The notes beneath the pieces are model-generated. The model ran no database searches, was not told where the DNA came from, and saw only the letters and a program-made list of their open reading frames with translations. From the NCBI GenBank assembly GCA_963931055.1, contig OZ006987.1, positions 1 to 64,000 of the forward strand: a DNA stretch of 64,000 nucleotides, read 5' to 3'. This DNA comes from Coprenecus sp949297365 (GTDB lineage Bacteria; Bacteroidota; Bacteroidia; Bacteroidales; UBA932). Shown in pieces: positions 8,150 through 16,695 of the stretch (its first letter is position 1; each line of letters starts with the position of its first letter). Both the position numbers and the translations under genes were made by a program.

Positions 8150-9961
8150 CTATAGTTTACGGTAGTTGCCTTTGCTAAGTTCCCGGACCTGTCCGTTCTC
8201 GATAGCCCGGCGTATCTGCCGTTCGACAGTCCGGATGGATCTGCCGATGCGCACGGCGGCTGACTGCATGTCCTTGGAGGTGAAGTTGTCCGGAAGGGTA
8301 GCAAGCAGCTCGTTGCGGGCTGCGGAGCTATAGGTGTCTGAGACTTTTACTTCTCCGGTATGACCATCGTTGAGAACATTGAAGATGTAGTCGTTGTGAG
8401 CCGATATGGTCTTGATAATGGACAGTGCGGTATCAAGATCAGTATCGGTACATTCTGCTCTATCTGTAATCTTTCCGTTATCCATCATACGCAGGGCGGT
8501 GAGTATCATGGCTATGCGCAGGGCGGCCCAGGATAGCCGGTGGGAGCTGGCGGTATAGAGGTCTCCGTTGAGTTCTTTCATGCGCTGTTTTTCGTTACGG
8601 AAGAAGTCGTTGAATTTCTGCTGTTGTACAAGGGAGAGGTGGAACCAGATTTCAGGAATGGATTCAAGGCGTTTATAGAAGTTCATAAACTCTCGTCCGA
8701 GGTCATCGAAGGTTTGCTCCAAAGGGCGGTCGGCATCGTAGTCAGAGAAGCCGTCAATCCATTGTTCAGAAGGGGACATGCAGTAGAAGATGAACCGGCT
8801 GAGGAGACCATTCTCTGCATCGGGTATGAGGGATTTGACTTGTTCCGGCGTGCCGGACAGGACTACTGTCAGGCGAGGGCTGGTGACTTCGCGCTCCTCG
8901 CTGTCGTTGCTTCTGCGGAGGTAGCCGAATTCTTCATGGGCGAAAGCCTTGCGGAAGTTGTCGGAGTAGTTGCCGTAGTCGCTTTTGAAGGTGTTGACTA
9001 CTGTGTCTCCTTCGGTCTCGAACATCAGCATGTTGCCGTTGTCTGCCATTGCCTCTGCGAATGATGTTGCGCTGGAGTTTGCCGGTATTCTCAGCAGTCC
9101 GATGGGTGGCTTGACAGGGCTTGTGGCGGTGGCTTTGTCTTTTTTGGGAAGGCTGCGGTATTGTTCGAGTTCTTGCTTGTACCTGAACTGCGCCAATTGC
9201 CATGCGTCCCGTTTCTCGATGTGTATGGGTCTGACAAGACGGTAGCAGAAATCCAGGCGGCCTTTGCCGGAGCCGGCGGGGCCTGGGACAAAGAGGAACA
9301 TATTGGGGTAGATGGTGCGTCCGTGATAGACGGTACGGAGTGGAAGGAGTGCGCAGGAGAGTGTGACTATGGAGCCTATGAGGATGAGGTCTTTTTCCTG
9401 CCGTATGTGCATGGTTCCGGTGGCCTGCTGGAGGATTCCGGGCAGGTTGTCATAAATGGTTTCGCCGAACATCGGCAGGGATTTTTCTTCTCCTTGGGAT
9501 TCGACAAACGACAAGGCGACATTTTTGTCGTTTGTCGTCCGTGGGGTGAGGGTGCTTTCCCCTGTGGCCGGTGTTCGCATAGGCTTTTTGATTGTAATTC
9601 CTTGTTGCTCCGCAAGAAAGAAGAGTGTTGAGATGCTTGTGCGCCCTTTGTTGCTTTTGAGACATTCGTCATATTTTCTGTCGCATTCGGTCTGGTTGTA
9701 GTCTGGATGCAGTGAACTGATGTCGTGGAAGTAGCAGCGGCCTGACTCTCCAAATTCAGAAGCAAGGGAAAAGCCGACTTTCAGCCATTGGGTATAGTCT
9801 GAGGTGATGTCGGTGCCATGTGCTTTGAGTTCGGAGATGAGATTCTCTACCTGGGCAATGGTGCCGGTGACAACAGGCACAGCATTCTGTGCTGCTATGC
9901 CCGGGTCTGTTGTATTGCTGCTGTCATTGAGCAGTTGCATGTAAAAATCTTGTGATGTCAT
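8150..9961 (-). CDS. PriCT-2 / DUF3987 helicase-like protein of a mobile element
   Basis: About 603 residues from ATG 9961; an upstream start at 10147 is possible, but that extra stretch is low-quality sequence out of phase with the gene it overlaps. Residues 35-125 resemble a primase C-terminal type domain (QWLKVGFSLAS, then a KYDECLKS segment). Residues 165-520 are a DUF3987-type P-loop domain with Walker A GPAGSGKG (227-234). The last 70 residues look like a winged helix (SVRIGRSIRTVERQIRRA-like). Such proteins accompany BT4734/VirE-N proteins in Bacteroides integrative elements and probably act in element replication. The start overlaps the previous gene by 38 bases. Confidence 0.75.
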   Translation of the reverse strand: MTSQDFYMQLLNDSSNTTDPGIAAQNAVPVVTGTIAQVENLISELKAHGTDITSDYTQWLKVGFSLASEFGESGRCYFHDISSLHPDYNQTECDRKYDECLKSNKGRTSISTLFFLAEQQGITIKKPMRTPATGESTLTPRTTNDKNVALSFVESQGEEKSLPMFGETIYDNLPGILQQATGTMHIRQEKDLILIGSIVTLSCALLPLRTVYHGRTIYPNMFLFVPGPAGSGKGRLDFCYRLVRPIHIEKRDAWQLAQFRYKQELEQYRSLPKKDKATATSPVKPPIGLLRIPANSSATSFAEAMADNGNMLMFETEGDTVVNTFKSDYGNYSDNFRKAFAHEEFGYLRRSNDSEEREVTSPRLTVVLSGTPEQVKSLIPDAENGLLSRFIFYCMSPSEQWIDGFSDYDADRPLEQTFDDLGREFMNFYKRLESIPEIWFHLSLVQQQKFNDFFRNEKQRMKELNGDLYTASSHRLSWAALRIAMILTALRMMDNGKITDRAECTDTDLDTALSIIKTISAHNDYIFNVLNDGHTGEVKVSDTYSSAARNELLATLPDNFTSKDMQSAAVRIGRSIRTVERQIRRAIENGQVRELSKGNYRKL

Positions 9962-10559
9962 AATCAAAATCGTCTTCGATGTAAAATGGGTTGAGAAATG
10001 CTTCGGGATCATACGGGAGGAAGCAGGCGCGGCAGATGTCTTTGCCGGATGGGTCTGCCTGAATGCCATAGTGTATGCGGGAGTAGTTGGAGAGGATAGT
10101 GAAGTATTCTCCGAAAGTGAATGGTGTGCCGTCCGGCTTTGTGGCATTGGGCAACGAGACTATCCACTTGACTCCGTCACCGGATGGGCTTCGGAATGCA
10201 AGGACGGTTTCGAAATTGTCGTCTCCGGCTAGGTTGATGACGAGCCGTGAAGGGTCGCGCACATGGTCGAAGTCGATAACGATGTAGCCTGATGCCTGAA
10301 CCAGGTCTGTTTCTTTTCGGGTTCTGAATATGCCGCCAGGGGTAATATAGTCGAATTGTCCGGCCTTGAACTCCCGTTTCTTTTTGATGTCCGTAATGCT
10401 GCGCAGCATTTCTGTGCGGGTCTTTGCGTAGTCGCTGACGAGGTATTTGAAGATCTCTTCGGGAGAGGCTTCGCGACAGGGACGGACATTCCGGATGGGA
10501 TGGCGGTAAAAGCTCATCTTCGGAAACGAAGGCATTGCATTCTGCGTTTCTTTATTCAT
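9924..10559 (-). CDS. BT4734/BF3469-family protein (VirE N-terminal domain)
   Basis: A 211-residue protein made of the VirE-N domain, with the hallmark strands GYIVIDFDH (about 91-99), LAFRSPSGDGVKWIV (about 122-136) and a C-terminal DPSGKDICRACFLPYDPEA segment. In many Bacteroidales elements this domain is fused at the N-terminus of a DUF3987 helicase-like protein; here the two are separate, overlapping genes. It probably acts in replication or priming of the integrated element. Its start overlaps the end of the small upstream gene by 8 bases, so the whole cluster is likely co-translated. Confidence 0.8.
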   Translation of the reverse strand: MNKETQNAMPSFPKMSFYRHPIRNVRPCREASPEEIFKYLVSDYAKTRTEMLRSITDIKKKREFKAGQFDYITPGGIFRTRKETDLVQASGYIVIDFDHVRDPSRLVINLAGDDNFETVLAFRSPSGDGVKWIVSLPNATKPDGTPFTFGEYFTILSNYSRIHYGIQADPSGKDICRACFLPYDPEAFLNPFYIEDDFDYDITRFLHATAQ

Positions 10560-10779
10560 GTCTGTCTCTCCGCTTTAATGTTTCTATGTCAATATTTTCA
10601 GAGTCCCATTCAATGAGTCTGTTGATTTCGTCATCTGTAAGGTCATCAAGGGAGATGTATCCTTTTCGTAACATTTCTGCCTGGATGAACGGACAGTGTC
10701 TCAGCAACTGCGCATAGGGGTCGTGGTCATTGAGTGCAAGACGGTGCATTATCTCGCTGATGTGCCTAGGGTCGCTCAT
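10552..10779 (-). CDS. small acidic hypothetical protein of the element
   Basis: 75 residues from ATG 10779, which is preceded by a clear GGAGG site at about the right spacing; the longer frame starting at 10887 runs through the previous gene in another frame and is rejected. The protein is charged and helical, with a DLTDDEINRLIEWDSENI stretch near the C-terminus. I recognise no domain. Position between the excisionase-like HTH and the VirE-N gene, with 4- and 8-base overlaps, marks it as part of the element's conserved core. Confidence 0.65.
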   Translation of the reverse strand: MSDPRHISEIMHRLALNDHDPYAQLLRHCPFIQAEMLRKGYISLDDLTDDEINRLIEWDSENIDIETLKRRDRHE

Positions 10780-11096
10780 AGTGCACCTCCTTTTGCTTCC
10801 AGGATGTCGTTTATGTCGGACAGACGGTAGCGGTCCATGGAGCCTACTCTGACGGGTACGAGGTAGCCGCATTTTTTCCAGCGCCATAAAGTAGTGCTGG
10901 ATACATCTAAACGGGCCATAGTCTCCTCACGGGTGAGGAGATCTGATGGCTGTCGGGTGGTTTCGGGCAGGGTCTTTTGGATGTAGTCCAGAAGTTCTGC
11001 CTGGAGTGCTCTGCCGAAGTTGAGTAGGTCAGACGCTTTTACGGATATCGTCACATCCGGGCATTGAGTTGCCAACTCTACAATATTAACTTCCAT
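10776..11096 (-). CDS. excisionase-like helix-turn-helix protein
   Basis: 106 residues from ATG 11096. The C-terminal 55 residues form a MerR/HTH_17-type winged helix: LLTREETMARLDVSSTTLWR, then a KCGYLVPVRVG wing and RYRLSDINDILE. This is the usual layout of the small DNA-binding directionality factors encoded next to Bacteroides integrases. It would bind near the attachment sites or the element promoter. The N-terminal 45 residues form a separate segment of unknown role. The 5' leader carries an 8-bp inverted repeat (11127-11134 with 11145-11152), a possible operator or leader hairpin. Confidence 0.75.
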   Translation of the reverse strand: MEVNIVELATQCPDVTISVKASDLLNFGRALQAELLDYIQKTLPETTRQPSDLLTREETMARLDVSSTTLWRWKKCGYLVPVRVGSMDRYRLSDINDILEAKGGAL

Positions 11097-11328
11097 TGTT
11101 AATGTATATTGGAAGTTTTGCCCCTCGGTGCGGGCATATCGGCACCCGCACCTGTTCGACATCTGAAATGAAAACAGCCGATATTACTTGTTTTCAGTTT
11201 CCAATGGCGAAGATGGAGGGTTGCAGAGTGGCATCCTATTATCTAAAACATAATTTCAGGAGACTTGTGGCGCATAAGTAGTAATATATTGATTTATAAC
11301 GATTTGTAAAAGAAAAATCTAAAATTAT

Positions 11329-12243
11329 CTAAAATGATTTTCGGGCAGAATCTAAGGCTTCGGCAATAAGTGTTTCTGCTCGTTGCACATGCAATTCATC
11401 AATCTTGGGTTTCGAGAACAATGAATTGCCTGAATAACTTTTGATACCTTTAATGTCCCGTCCAAGAGATGCCATCATATTTCTTTTACAGGTTAGGAGT
11501 GCAAGGCCGTCAAAAGGAGTTTTGTATTTTAAATATTTCTTGTATAGGGAATTAGATCTGAAGATAAGGATGACGGCCATAGCTACCTTATCGGCTGATT
11601 TTTCATCCATTGTGGAGTAAAGGTTCTGCAATGCACTGTATAATCTTCGTTTTTCTTTTGAAGAGTAATTGCAGGTTTTCTTGAAGAGGTCGGAAAACAT
11701 TTTGTATCCGGCATCTTTTGACAGGTCTTCGGGTGTGGCTTCATCGTAGTTCAATTCGATGTTAATCAGGATAGGTGCTCCTGAGTTGTTCTTGGACTCC
11801 TGTGCCCATTTGCGGATACCGTAGGCAAAGTTAAAGATATTGGATAGCCTTCGGGCTTCATTTTTAAGGTTAAGTTCATTGAATTTTTCTGCGACTTCTT
11901 TCAGGGGCTCAATTTTAATTCTGTTGAATGTCAGGGCGAGATGGATGTCCTGGGATACTTCGAGGTAATTCAGGAAGGCTTGGATATTTTCACGGCTCAG
12001 TGTTATGCCGTCGCTGAGATTGTCATTCCTTCCCGGTATGGGGCCTATGAGTCGGGCAAGAGTATGATAAAGTCCCCTAAGTGTTGGGTGCTCCGGTTCG
12101 AGAAGCTTGGGGTCTTGGTGTGCGTACCATTCATTTGCTTCTTCTCTGTAGTCATACTGATATAAGAAATCCAAGACAGACTTTGCTTGTACGGAATACT
12201 CTTTTAGAGTGCTTACTATTGCCTTAGCGCCTTGATTATCCAT
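11329..12243 (-). CDS. hypothetical protein of the element, unknown family
   Basis: 304 residues, mostly helical and without a signal peptide or membrane segment, so probably cytoplasmic. It ends in a basic KSF tail. The central part has an ILINIELNYDEATPEDL segment. A loose resemblance to element-borne proteins of unknown function (such as DUF6043) is possible, but I cannot confirm it. It lies between the excisionase-like gene and the AlbA-type regulator, 15 bases after the latter, in a position often used for cargo such as defence genes. No catalytic motif is visible. Confidence 0.6.
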   Translation of the reverse strand: MDNQGAKAIVSTLKEYSVQAKSVLDFLYQYDYREEANEWYAHQDPKLLEPEHPTLRGLYHTLARLIGPIPGRNDNLSDGITLSRENIQAFLNYLEVSQDIHLALTFNRIKIEPLKEVAEKFNELNLKNEARRLSNIFNFAYGIRKWAQESKNNSGAPILINIELNYDEATPEDLSKDAGYKMFSDLFKKTCNYSSKEKRRLYSALQNLYSTMDEKSADKVAMAVILIFRSNSLYKKYLKYKTPFDGLALLTCKRNMMASLGRDIKGIKSYSGNSLFSKPKIDELHVQRAETLIAEALDSARKSF

Positions 12244-12258
12244 GTAATCTGCCGAATA

Positions 12259-13842
12259 TTATTTTTTCACCTCCCAATAGCCGCCTTTGTTAGGTCCGAC
12301 CCTGTCAATAAGACCGAGATCCTTGAAAATCTTAAGGTACTTCTTTACTGTAGAGTCGGATAGGCCCAACTGTTCTGCGAGCATTTCCCGGGTAAGGGTA
12401 GGCTGGACAATAATAGAGTTGAGAATGGCTCTGGCAGTTTTGTTGAATGGCTCTTTCTTCGTATTTTCTTGGGTACTTTTCTTGGGTACTTTTCTTGGGT
12501 ACTTTTCTTGGGTGCTTTCACCCTTAGAAGCATCTGTAGAACCGATTTCTTGGGTATTTCTTGGGTACTTTTCTTGGGTACTTTCTGCGGTTTCCCGGAT
12601 ACCTTTCTCAACATAAACAAGTGGAAGTGTCAGAGTTGTTCTTTCGAACTCTCCGATGCGTTCTGCTATCTGCGGTGCGTCATAGCCTGCGGAAGACCAG
12701 GCGGAGATGATACGGTGGATGCCGCTGCCGGCTCTTTCGCCTATGTGCAGCATGGAGAACATCTTGATGATAACGGAGTTTCTCGGGTCGGAGTGGCCGC
12801 CTTCAAGCATTAGGGCCTTGCCTATCCTGATAGTACCGGGATTCTCGAACACTAGCCGGTCACGGTGTTTTAGAATGACGACTCCACCTCTTCCGTAATA
12901 GTCAGCATTGACAAGACAGTTGGCGAGGGCTTCGCGGACGGCCTTGTGCTGGGGTGTGTCATCGATGCGGATGATACCTTCAAGCCTGAATGGCACTTTT
13001 AGATCCTGCACGAGCTTTGTGACTATCCTGCGGTAGAAGTCAAAAATGTTGCCGCTCCAGTCTCCTGATGTGGACCAGACGCGGTCTGTCCATTCGGTGA
13101 TGTCGTTGACCATCTCGCGGAAGTCGAGGAAATAGTTGGGGTATTCGCGGACTATCTCGTATTCGTTACCGAACATCAGGAGTCCTGCGCCTGTAGGATG
13201 AAACTTGCCTGTCGTTGTATTCTTGGCCGCTGCTCCTATTTTTACGAGGAAGTCCTCATCCGGGAGCTGGTCCCAGGGATGGGAGACATGTGTGTTGCGG
13301 AAGCTCATACGGAACGCATAAATGCTCTCCGAGTTAAGGGCAGACAGGTCGAATGTATCGAGGACTTTGGTATCGACTGTCTCGATGCCCTGGTCGCGGA
13401 GCATAGCGCGGATTTCCTCTTTAGTGCAATGGTAGTCTCCGGAACTGTTGCGCTTGTATGTGCCGGAGAAGATGTCGCTGTTGATATATACCGGTCTGCG
13501 CTCGCGGTGTGCCCGAGGTACATTGATGACCATGATACGACTACTCTCATATTCCATAGGGTACACATCCTTGTCTGTAAGGATATTATCGCTGACTTTC
13601 TGACGGTTGTTGATTGAATCCCAGAACTGCTTCTGCATCTTTCTGACCTCATCTTCTGTCAGTCCGGTGGGTACAAGCTGCCCGCCATCCTTTTCGTCTG
13701 CGCCCAGGAGGATGATGCCGCCGTCGGTGTTGGCAAATGCGGAATATGTCTCCCAGAGACTGCCGGGAAGCCCGCCTTTGGCTCTTTTGGCTTCAAGGCG
13801 GTTGTTTTCCCTATATATTTCGAGTCTGCTGATGTCTATCAT
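12259..13842 (-). CDS. AlbA_2/Schlafen-domain ATP-binding transcriptional regulator with internal tandem repeats
   Basis: 527 residues. The N-terminal AlbA_2 (Schlafen-like) domain shows EAKRAKGGLP and the AFANTDGGIILLGADE motif (about 17-50). A GHKL-type ATP-binding region follows (REALANCLVNADYYGRGG, then GSGIHRIISAW, about 305-385). The C-terminal 50 residues are a winged helix (LTREMLAEQLGLSDSTVKKY). Between them, residues about 418-462 are a Lys/Pro/Thr/Gln linker encoded by 13-bp tandem repeats. Since 13 is not a multiple of three, gain or loss of a unit would put the DNA-binding helix out of frame. It is a regulator or element-borne defence-like protein; the target is unknown. Confidence 0.8.
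   Translation of the reverse strand: MIDISRLEIYRENNRLEAKRAKGGLPGSLWETYSAFANTDGGIILLGADEKDGGQLVPTGLTEDEVRKMQKQFWDSINNRQKVSDNILTDKDVYPMEYESSRIMVINVPRAHRERRPVYINSDIFSGTYKRNSSGDYHCTKEEIRAMLRDQGIETVDTKVLDTFDLSALNSESIYAFRMSFRNTHVSHPWDQLPDEDFLVKIGAAAKNTTTGKFHPTGAGLLMFGNEYEIVREYPNYFLDFREMVNDITEWTDRVWSTSGDWSGNIFDFYRRIVTKLVQDLKVPFRLEGIIRIDDTPQHKAVREALANCLVNADYYGRGGVVILKHRDRLVFENPGTIRIGKALMLEGGHSDPRNSVIIKMFSMLHIGERAGSGIHRIISAWSSAGYDAPQIAERIGEFERTTLTLPLVYVEKGIRETAESTQEKYPRNTQEIGSTDASKGESTQEKYPRKVPKKSTQENTKKEPFNKTARAILNSIIVQPTLTREMLAEQLGLSDSTVKKYLKIFKDLGLIDRVGPNKGGYWEVKK
12468..12519. repeat. 13-bp tandem repeat (3 perfect units plus 1 imperfect) inside a gene
   Basis: The unit cttgggtactttt occurs at 12468-12480, 12481-12493 and 12494-12506, followed by a diverged fourth copy at 12507-12519. 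A second cluster with the same core (cttgggt) sits at 12549-12586, with spacings of 11 and 13 bases, giving seven core copies in all. The first cluster reads through all three frames in turn as part of one open protein. Confidence 0.9.
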
Positions 13843-13872
13843 TTGTATATCTTTTCTGCAAAGTTAATTTAA

Positions 13873-15246
13873 TTATAACAATTCGGACATCTCCTTTATC
13901 ATATCATCGTCAATGTCGCGGTATCGGGCGAAGGCCCGGGAGCCTTCTTTGTGGCCGGAGAGCTTGCCGACGAGGTTCGGGTCTTTTACTTTTTTATAGA
14001 GGTTGCCGACAAAGGTGCGTCTGGCCATATGGCTGCTTGCTATGTCGGCTATGCTTTTGTGTTCTGTTTGCCCTGTTACCGGGTTCAAGACCGGGACCTT
14101 TCGGTCTATGCCGCAGGCGTGGAATATTTCTTTAATGGCATCGTTGTACTTCTGCTGAGAGATGAGCGGAAGGATGGCGGAAGTATCCTTGAATGTATCT
14201 TCGTATTTGCCGAGGATAGCAAGAGCGGTGTCATTGAGATAGACTTTGACTGTCTGTGGATTGTCTTCTATGGTCTTATGGGGAATGTATTGGATGTATG
14301 TTCCTCTGCTATCTGTGGCGATACTGTCTTTGCGGAGCCGGTAGAGGTCGCTGACGCGGCAGCCGGTCAGGCATTGGAAGATGAATACATCTCGTTGTCT
14401 TTCGAGCATCGGGGTCTTTGAGAGGTCTGTTGCGTAAATCCGGTCCCGTTCTTCTGATGTGATATAGATGGGTTTACCATAGACTTCAGCTCCTATTGAA
14501 TATTTTCTGAACGGGTCGTTGGTGGTGTGCCCTTGCCTGTTGGCCCATAGGATGAATGCCCGCAGCATTTTTAGTTCGCTTCGGATGTAGTTGTCGCCTC
14601 GTGGACCAGGCACTCTGCCTTCAGGGGCAAGTTCGTAGATATCCTTGTAGGCTGCTTTGGGAATCTTGATACCTTGTTTTGTGGTGCGGAAAAAGGTGTG
14701 TTCTTTCTTCATGAAGTCCACAAGACTCTGTAATGTCTGCGGGGTTAGAGTGTCAATATCAAGGTACTCTTTGCTATAAAGTTCGTATCGTTTGAGGGTG
14801 TTTATGAATACTTTGTAGTGCCTGCTTCTACCTGCCGAGATATTGTCTTTCGAGGATAGGAAGATGTCGTATAGCTCGAAGAATGTCTTTCGGGGCTCTT
14901 CGACTTTTTCTTCGTATCGCTCAGGCCATGTGAAGCGGTCTATTACCTGCTGCATCCATTCTGAGCTGACTGTCTCTTTCGGAGTGTTTTGGAATTCTCC
15001 GGCAATGTGGTTTGTGAGCGAGTCAAGACGGCTTTTAAGCAGGTTGGCCTCCCGAACTTCCTCAGTAAATATGCGGGATTTGATGACGATGTCCCCGTCT
15101 TTGATGCTGAAGAATTTGGGATGGATGAATATCCTTGACTTGGCGAAGACTTCTATGTTCTTGCCGTGACGGAGCCTGATAAGAATCTCCTTTTTGTCAG
15201 AGCTTTTGTCATTTTTCGACGAAAGCCTTTTCTGAAAAGTAGCCAT
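13873..15246 (-). CDS. tyrosine site-specific integrase
   Basis: 457 residues, the full length for a Bacteroidales element integrase. There is an N-terminal arm-type domain (1-115), a SAM-like core-binding domain (about 120-240) and a catalytic domain with Arg297 (TGCRVSD), Lys324, His406-x-x-Arg409 (HMARR), His432 (SGHKE) and nucleophile Tyr442 (FARYRDI). All catalytic residues are present. It would join and excise the island by recombining att sites. It is transcribed away from the right-hand att-like repeat, the common layout at an element end. A -7 box (TATCTTTG, 15278-15285) and a 9-bp palindrome overlapping the -33 region suggest control of its expression. Confidence 0.93.
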   Translation of the reverse strand: MATFQKRLSSKNDKSSDKKEILIRLRHGKNIEVFAKSRIFIHPKFFSIKDGDIVIKSRIFTEEVREANLLKSRLDSLTNHIAGEFQNTPKETVSSEWMQQVIDRFTWPERYEEKVEEPRKTFFELYDIFLSSKDNISAGRSRHYKVFINTLKRYELYSKEYLDIDTLTPQTLQSLVDFMKKEHTFFRTTKQGIKIPKAAYKDIYELAPEGRVPGPRGDNYIRSELKMLRAFILWANRQGHTTNDPFRKYSIGAEVYGKPIYITSEERDRIYATDLSKTPMLERQRDVFIFQCLTGCRVSDLYRLRKDSIATDSRGTYIQYIPHKTIEDNPQTVKVYLNDTALAILGKYEDTFKDTSAILPLISQQKYNDAIKEIFHACGIDRKVPVLNPVTGQTEHKSIADIASSHMARRTFVGNLYKKVKDPNLVGKLSGHKEGSRAFARYRDIDDDMIKEMSELL

Positions 15247-15277
15247 AATACAAATCTATTTGATATAACAACGATTA

Positions 15278-15285
15278 CAAAGATA
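15278..15285 (-). promoter_or_regulatory. -7 box of integrase promoter
   Basis: Minus-strand TATCTTTG fits the Bacteroidetes TAnnTTTG box, 31 bases before the integrase ATG. No clear -33 TTTG is present at the expected distance. Confidence 0.5.
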
Positions 15286-15291
15286 CAAACG

Positions 15292-15321
15292 GTAGGGGAA
15301 TTTTCATAATTTTTCCCCTAC
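15292..15321. promoter_or_regulatory. palindrome over integrase promoter, possible operator
   Basis: gtaggggaa (15292-15300) and ttcccctac (15313-15321) are perfect reverse complements around an AT-rich 12-base centre. The position just upstream of the integrase -7 box suits a regulator or excisionase binding site. It could also be a weak terminator for rightward transcription. Confidence 0.45.
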
Positions 15322-15455
15322 TTAATGAAAGACTACTGAAATCAGATGAAAATTGAAAAATTGCACAATAGTATATTATTGTTGATTCATAGTTGTTTAT
15401 GCGATTATTAATCAAATGGTGAAAAGGCTTGAAAAGTGAAGAAATTGCAGTAAAT

Positions 15456-15471
15456 ATCCCAACCGGATCAC
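15456..15471. repeat. att-like direct repeat, copy 1
   Basis: The 16 bases atcccaaccggatcac recur exactly at 15657-15672. The sequence resembles the 3' acceptor end of a tRNA gene (a common integration core), but no intact tRNA precedes it. It lies 210 bases outside the integrase start. Confidence 0.6.
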
Positions 15472-15487
15472 ATAAAAAAGCATGATG

Positions 15488-15514
15488 CGCCTGACTTCCG
15501 TCAGGCGTTTTTTT
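15488..15514 (+). terminator. rho-independent terminator
   Basis: cgcctga (15488-15494), a 6-base loop, tcaggcg (15501-15507) and seven T residues (15508-15514) form a textbook terminator for rightward transcription. It is the left half of a larger mirror arrangement with the next feature. Confidence 0.8.
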
Positions 15515-15570
15515 GTGCCGGAAATGGAAGACCTGAACTTGCTCAAGGACTGACAGTTACGGCACAAAAA

Positions 15571-15590
15571 AGACAGGCGTAGCCTGGCAC
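15571..15590 (-). terminator. rho-independent terminator on the opposite strand
   Basis: On the minus strand caggc, a 3-base loop, gcctg and a tctttttt tract form a terminator that faces the one at 15488. The flanks ttttttgtgccg (15509-15520) and cggcacaaaaaa (15560-15571) are perfect reverse complements, so both terminators belong to one imperfect palindrome of about 120 bases (15479-15598). Confidence 0.7.
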
Positions 15591-15656
15591 ATCATGCGCT
15601 GGTCATGTAAGATCGCCCGTGGCGCAGGGTCAGGGAAAAAGCCACACCGTGGCTTA

Positions 15657-15672
15657 ATCCCAACCGGATCAC
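15657..15672. repeat. att-like direct repeat, copy 2
   Basis: Exact second copy of the 16-mer at 15456. It marks the likely junction between island and chromosome: the gene remnant that follows has core-genome base composition. The partner att site at the far end of the island is not in this window. Confidence 0.55.
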
Positions 15673-15746
15673 CAGATAAGTAATTGAATTTTAGGCAGTT
15701 ATGGAAATATAACTGCTTTTCTTTTTGTTATTTCCATTGGTCTTTA

Positions 15747-16265
15747 TCGGAGCGCATCGGCATTCTGGGAATCTGCGGCTGGGGCGGCCTGGCGGTCAAT
15801 GCAGCGGACAATGCCGATGCCCGCCACGAGACCCGCCGTCAGCTCAACGCCCAGCGTACCGAGGACTACCGGAACGGCACATACGCGCTTGCCGGAGGAG
15901 TCGTCAACCCTATGCCTGAGGATGCCCCGCAGTTCGTGAAAGACTACTACGCCTACTACAAGACTCCGCGCGGCTATCACGGGCGTTCGCTCAACTCCAA
16001 CAACGGGTGGAACAGGACTTCCTTATTGTCCTTCCTCAATATGCCGCTCCTGACGTATGCCGGTGAAATCCAGAGCGCAGTCCTCCTCGTTCACGGCGAG
16101 AACGCCCATTCCCGCTATTTCAGCGAGGATACCTACAAGAAGCTTCAGGGCGACAACAAGCAGCTGCTCATCGTCCCCGGCGCAGTCCACACCGACCTCT
16201 ACGACAACCTCGAGAAGATTCCCTTCGACCGGATAGAGGCCTTCTTCCGCGAGTACCTTAAGTAA
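15747..16265 (+). pseudogene. alpha/beta hydrolase remnant (N-terminally truncated, internal deletion)
   Basis: The homologous part begins with SERIGILGICGWGG, the nucleophile elbow of a dienelactone-hydrolase-like family common in Bacteroidales, and ends in an intact C-terminus (SAVLLVHGENAHSRYFSE, then VPGAVHTDLYD). Family members usually have roughly 140 more residues before the elbow. About 40 residues after it also appear to be missing, since the elbow runs straight into a QRTEDYRNGTYAL segment. The open frame can be extended upstream to 15684, but that part is unrelated AT-rich sequence next to the att-like repeat. The gene was probably cut by integration or a later deletion. It is unlikely to be functional. 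Confidence 0.7.
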
Positions 16266-16695
16266 AGCCGCTTGACATAAAACCAGCTACGCGGAACTCA
16301 GCCAACGCAGAGAGTCTGTAATGTAGGTAATCTGGCATTCTGCTGAATGATAATGAATTAGGCGGTTTTGACAGAAACAGACTGAAGGGTATGACTTGGG
16401 CATGGGAATCTCAATATCGGTCATAGAGGCACTGTAGCGGGGGTAGAGATTCTTTGACTCCTTTTCTATCAGGTAAGTCTGTAATTTTTGTACTGGGTGT
16501 AAGTGTGTGGAAATTAGTTTTCTATGTAAAATATAAGGATAACAGACTGTCCGTTTCCACCCTCAGTCTGTTATCTCTTATTTAGACGTAGTTTGTTTAA
16601 ATTCAGCACTTTAACACAAAAAGAACAAAACAGACTCATTGAAGCCGAAGCCATGCCTGGCGGATTCAGTTGCGGGCCCAGTCCGGTCAGTCCGG
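16266..16695. other. intergenic region with one large inverted repeat
   Basis: No gene is visible. The only structure is the inverted repeat at 16533-16581, described separately. Confidence 0.6.
16533..16581. terminator. long inverted repeat, possible terminator of the AraC gene
   Basis: ataaggataacagactg (16533-16549) pairs with cagtctgttatctcttat (16564-16581) with one bulge. On the minus strand the stem is followed by T-rich sequence, which suits termination of the AraC-like gene that ends at 16696. Confidence 0.5.

Noticed and set aside
12468..12586. CRISPR-like repeat cluster
   Set aside because: The repeats are direct tandem 13-mers without unique spacers and lie in a coding frame.
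15590..15680. Possible tRNA gene ending at the att-like repeat
   Set aside because: The acceptor-like 3' end is present, but no consistent D-arm, anticodon stem or T-arm could be folded from the preceding bases.
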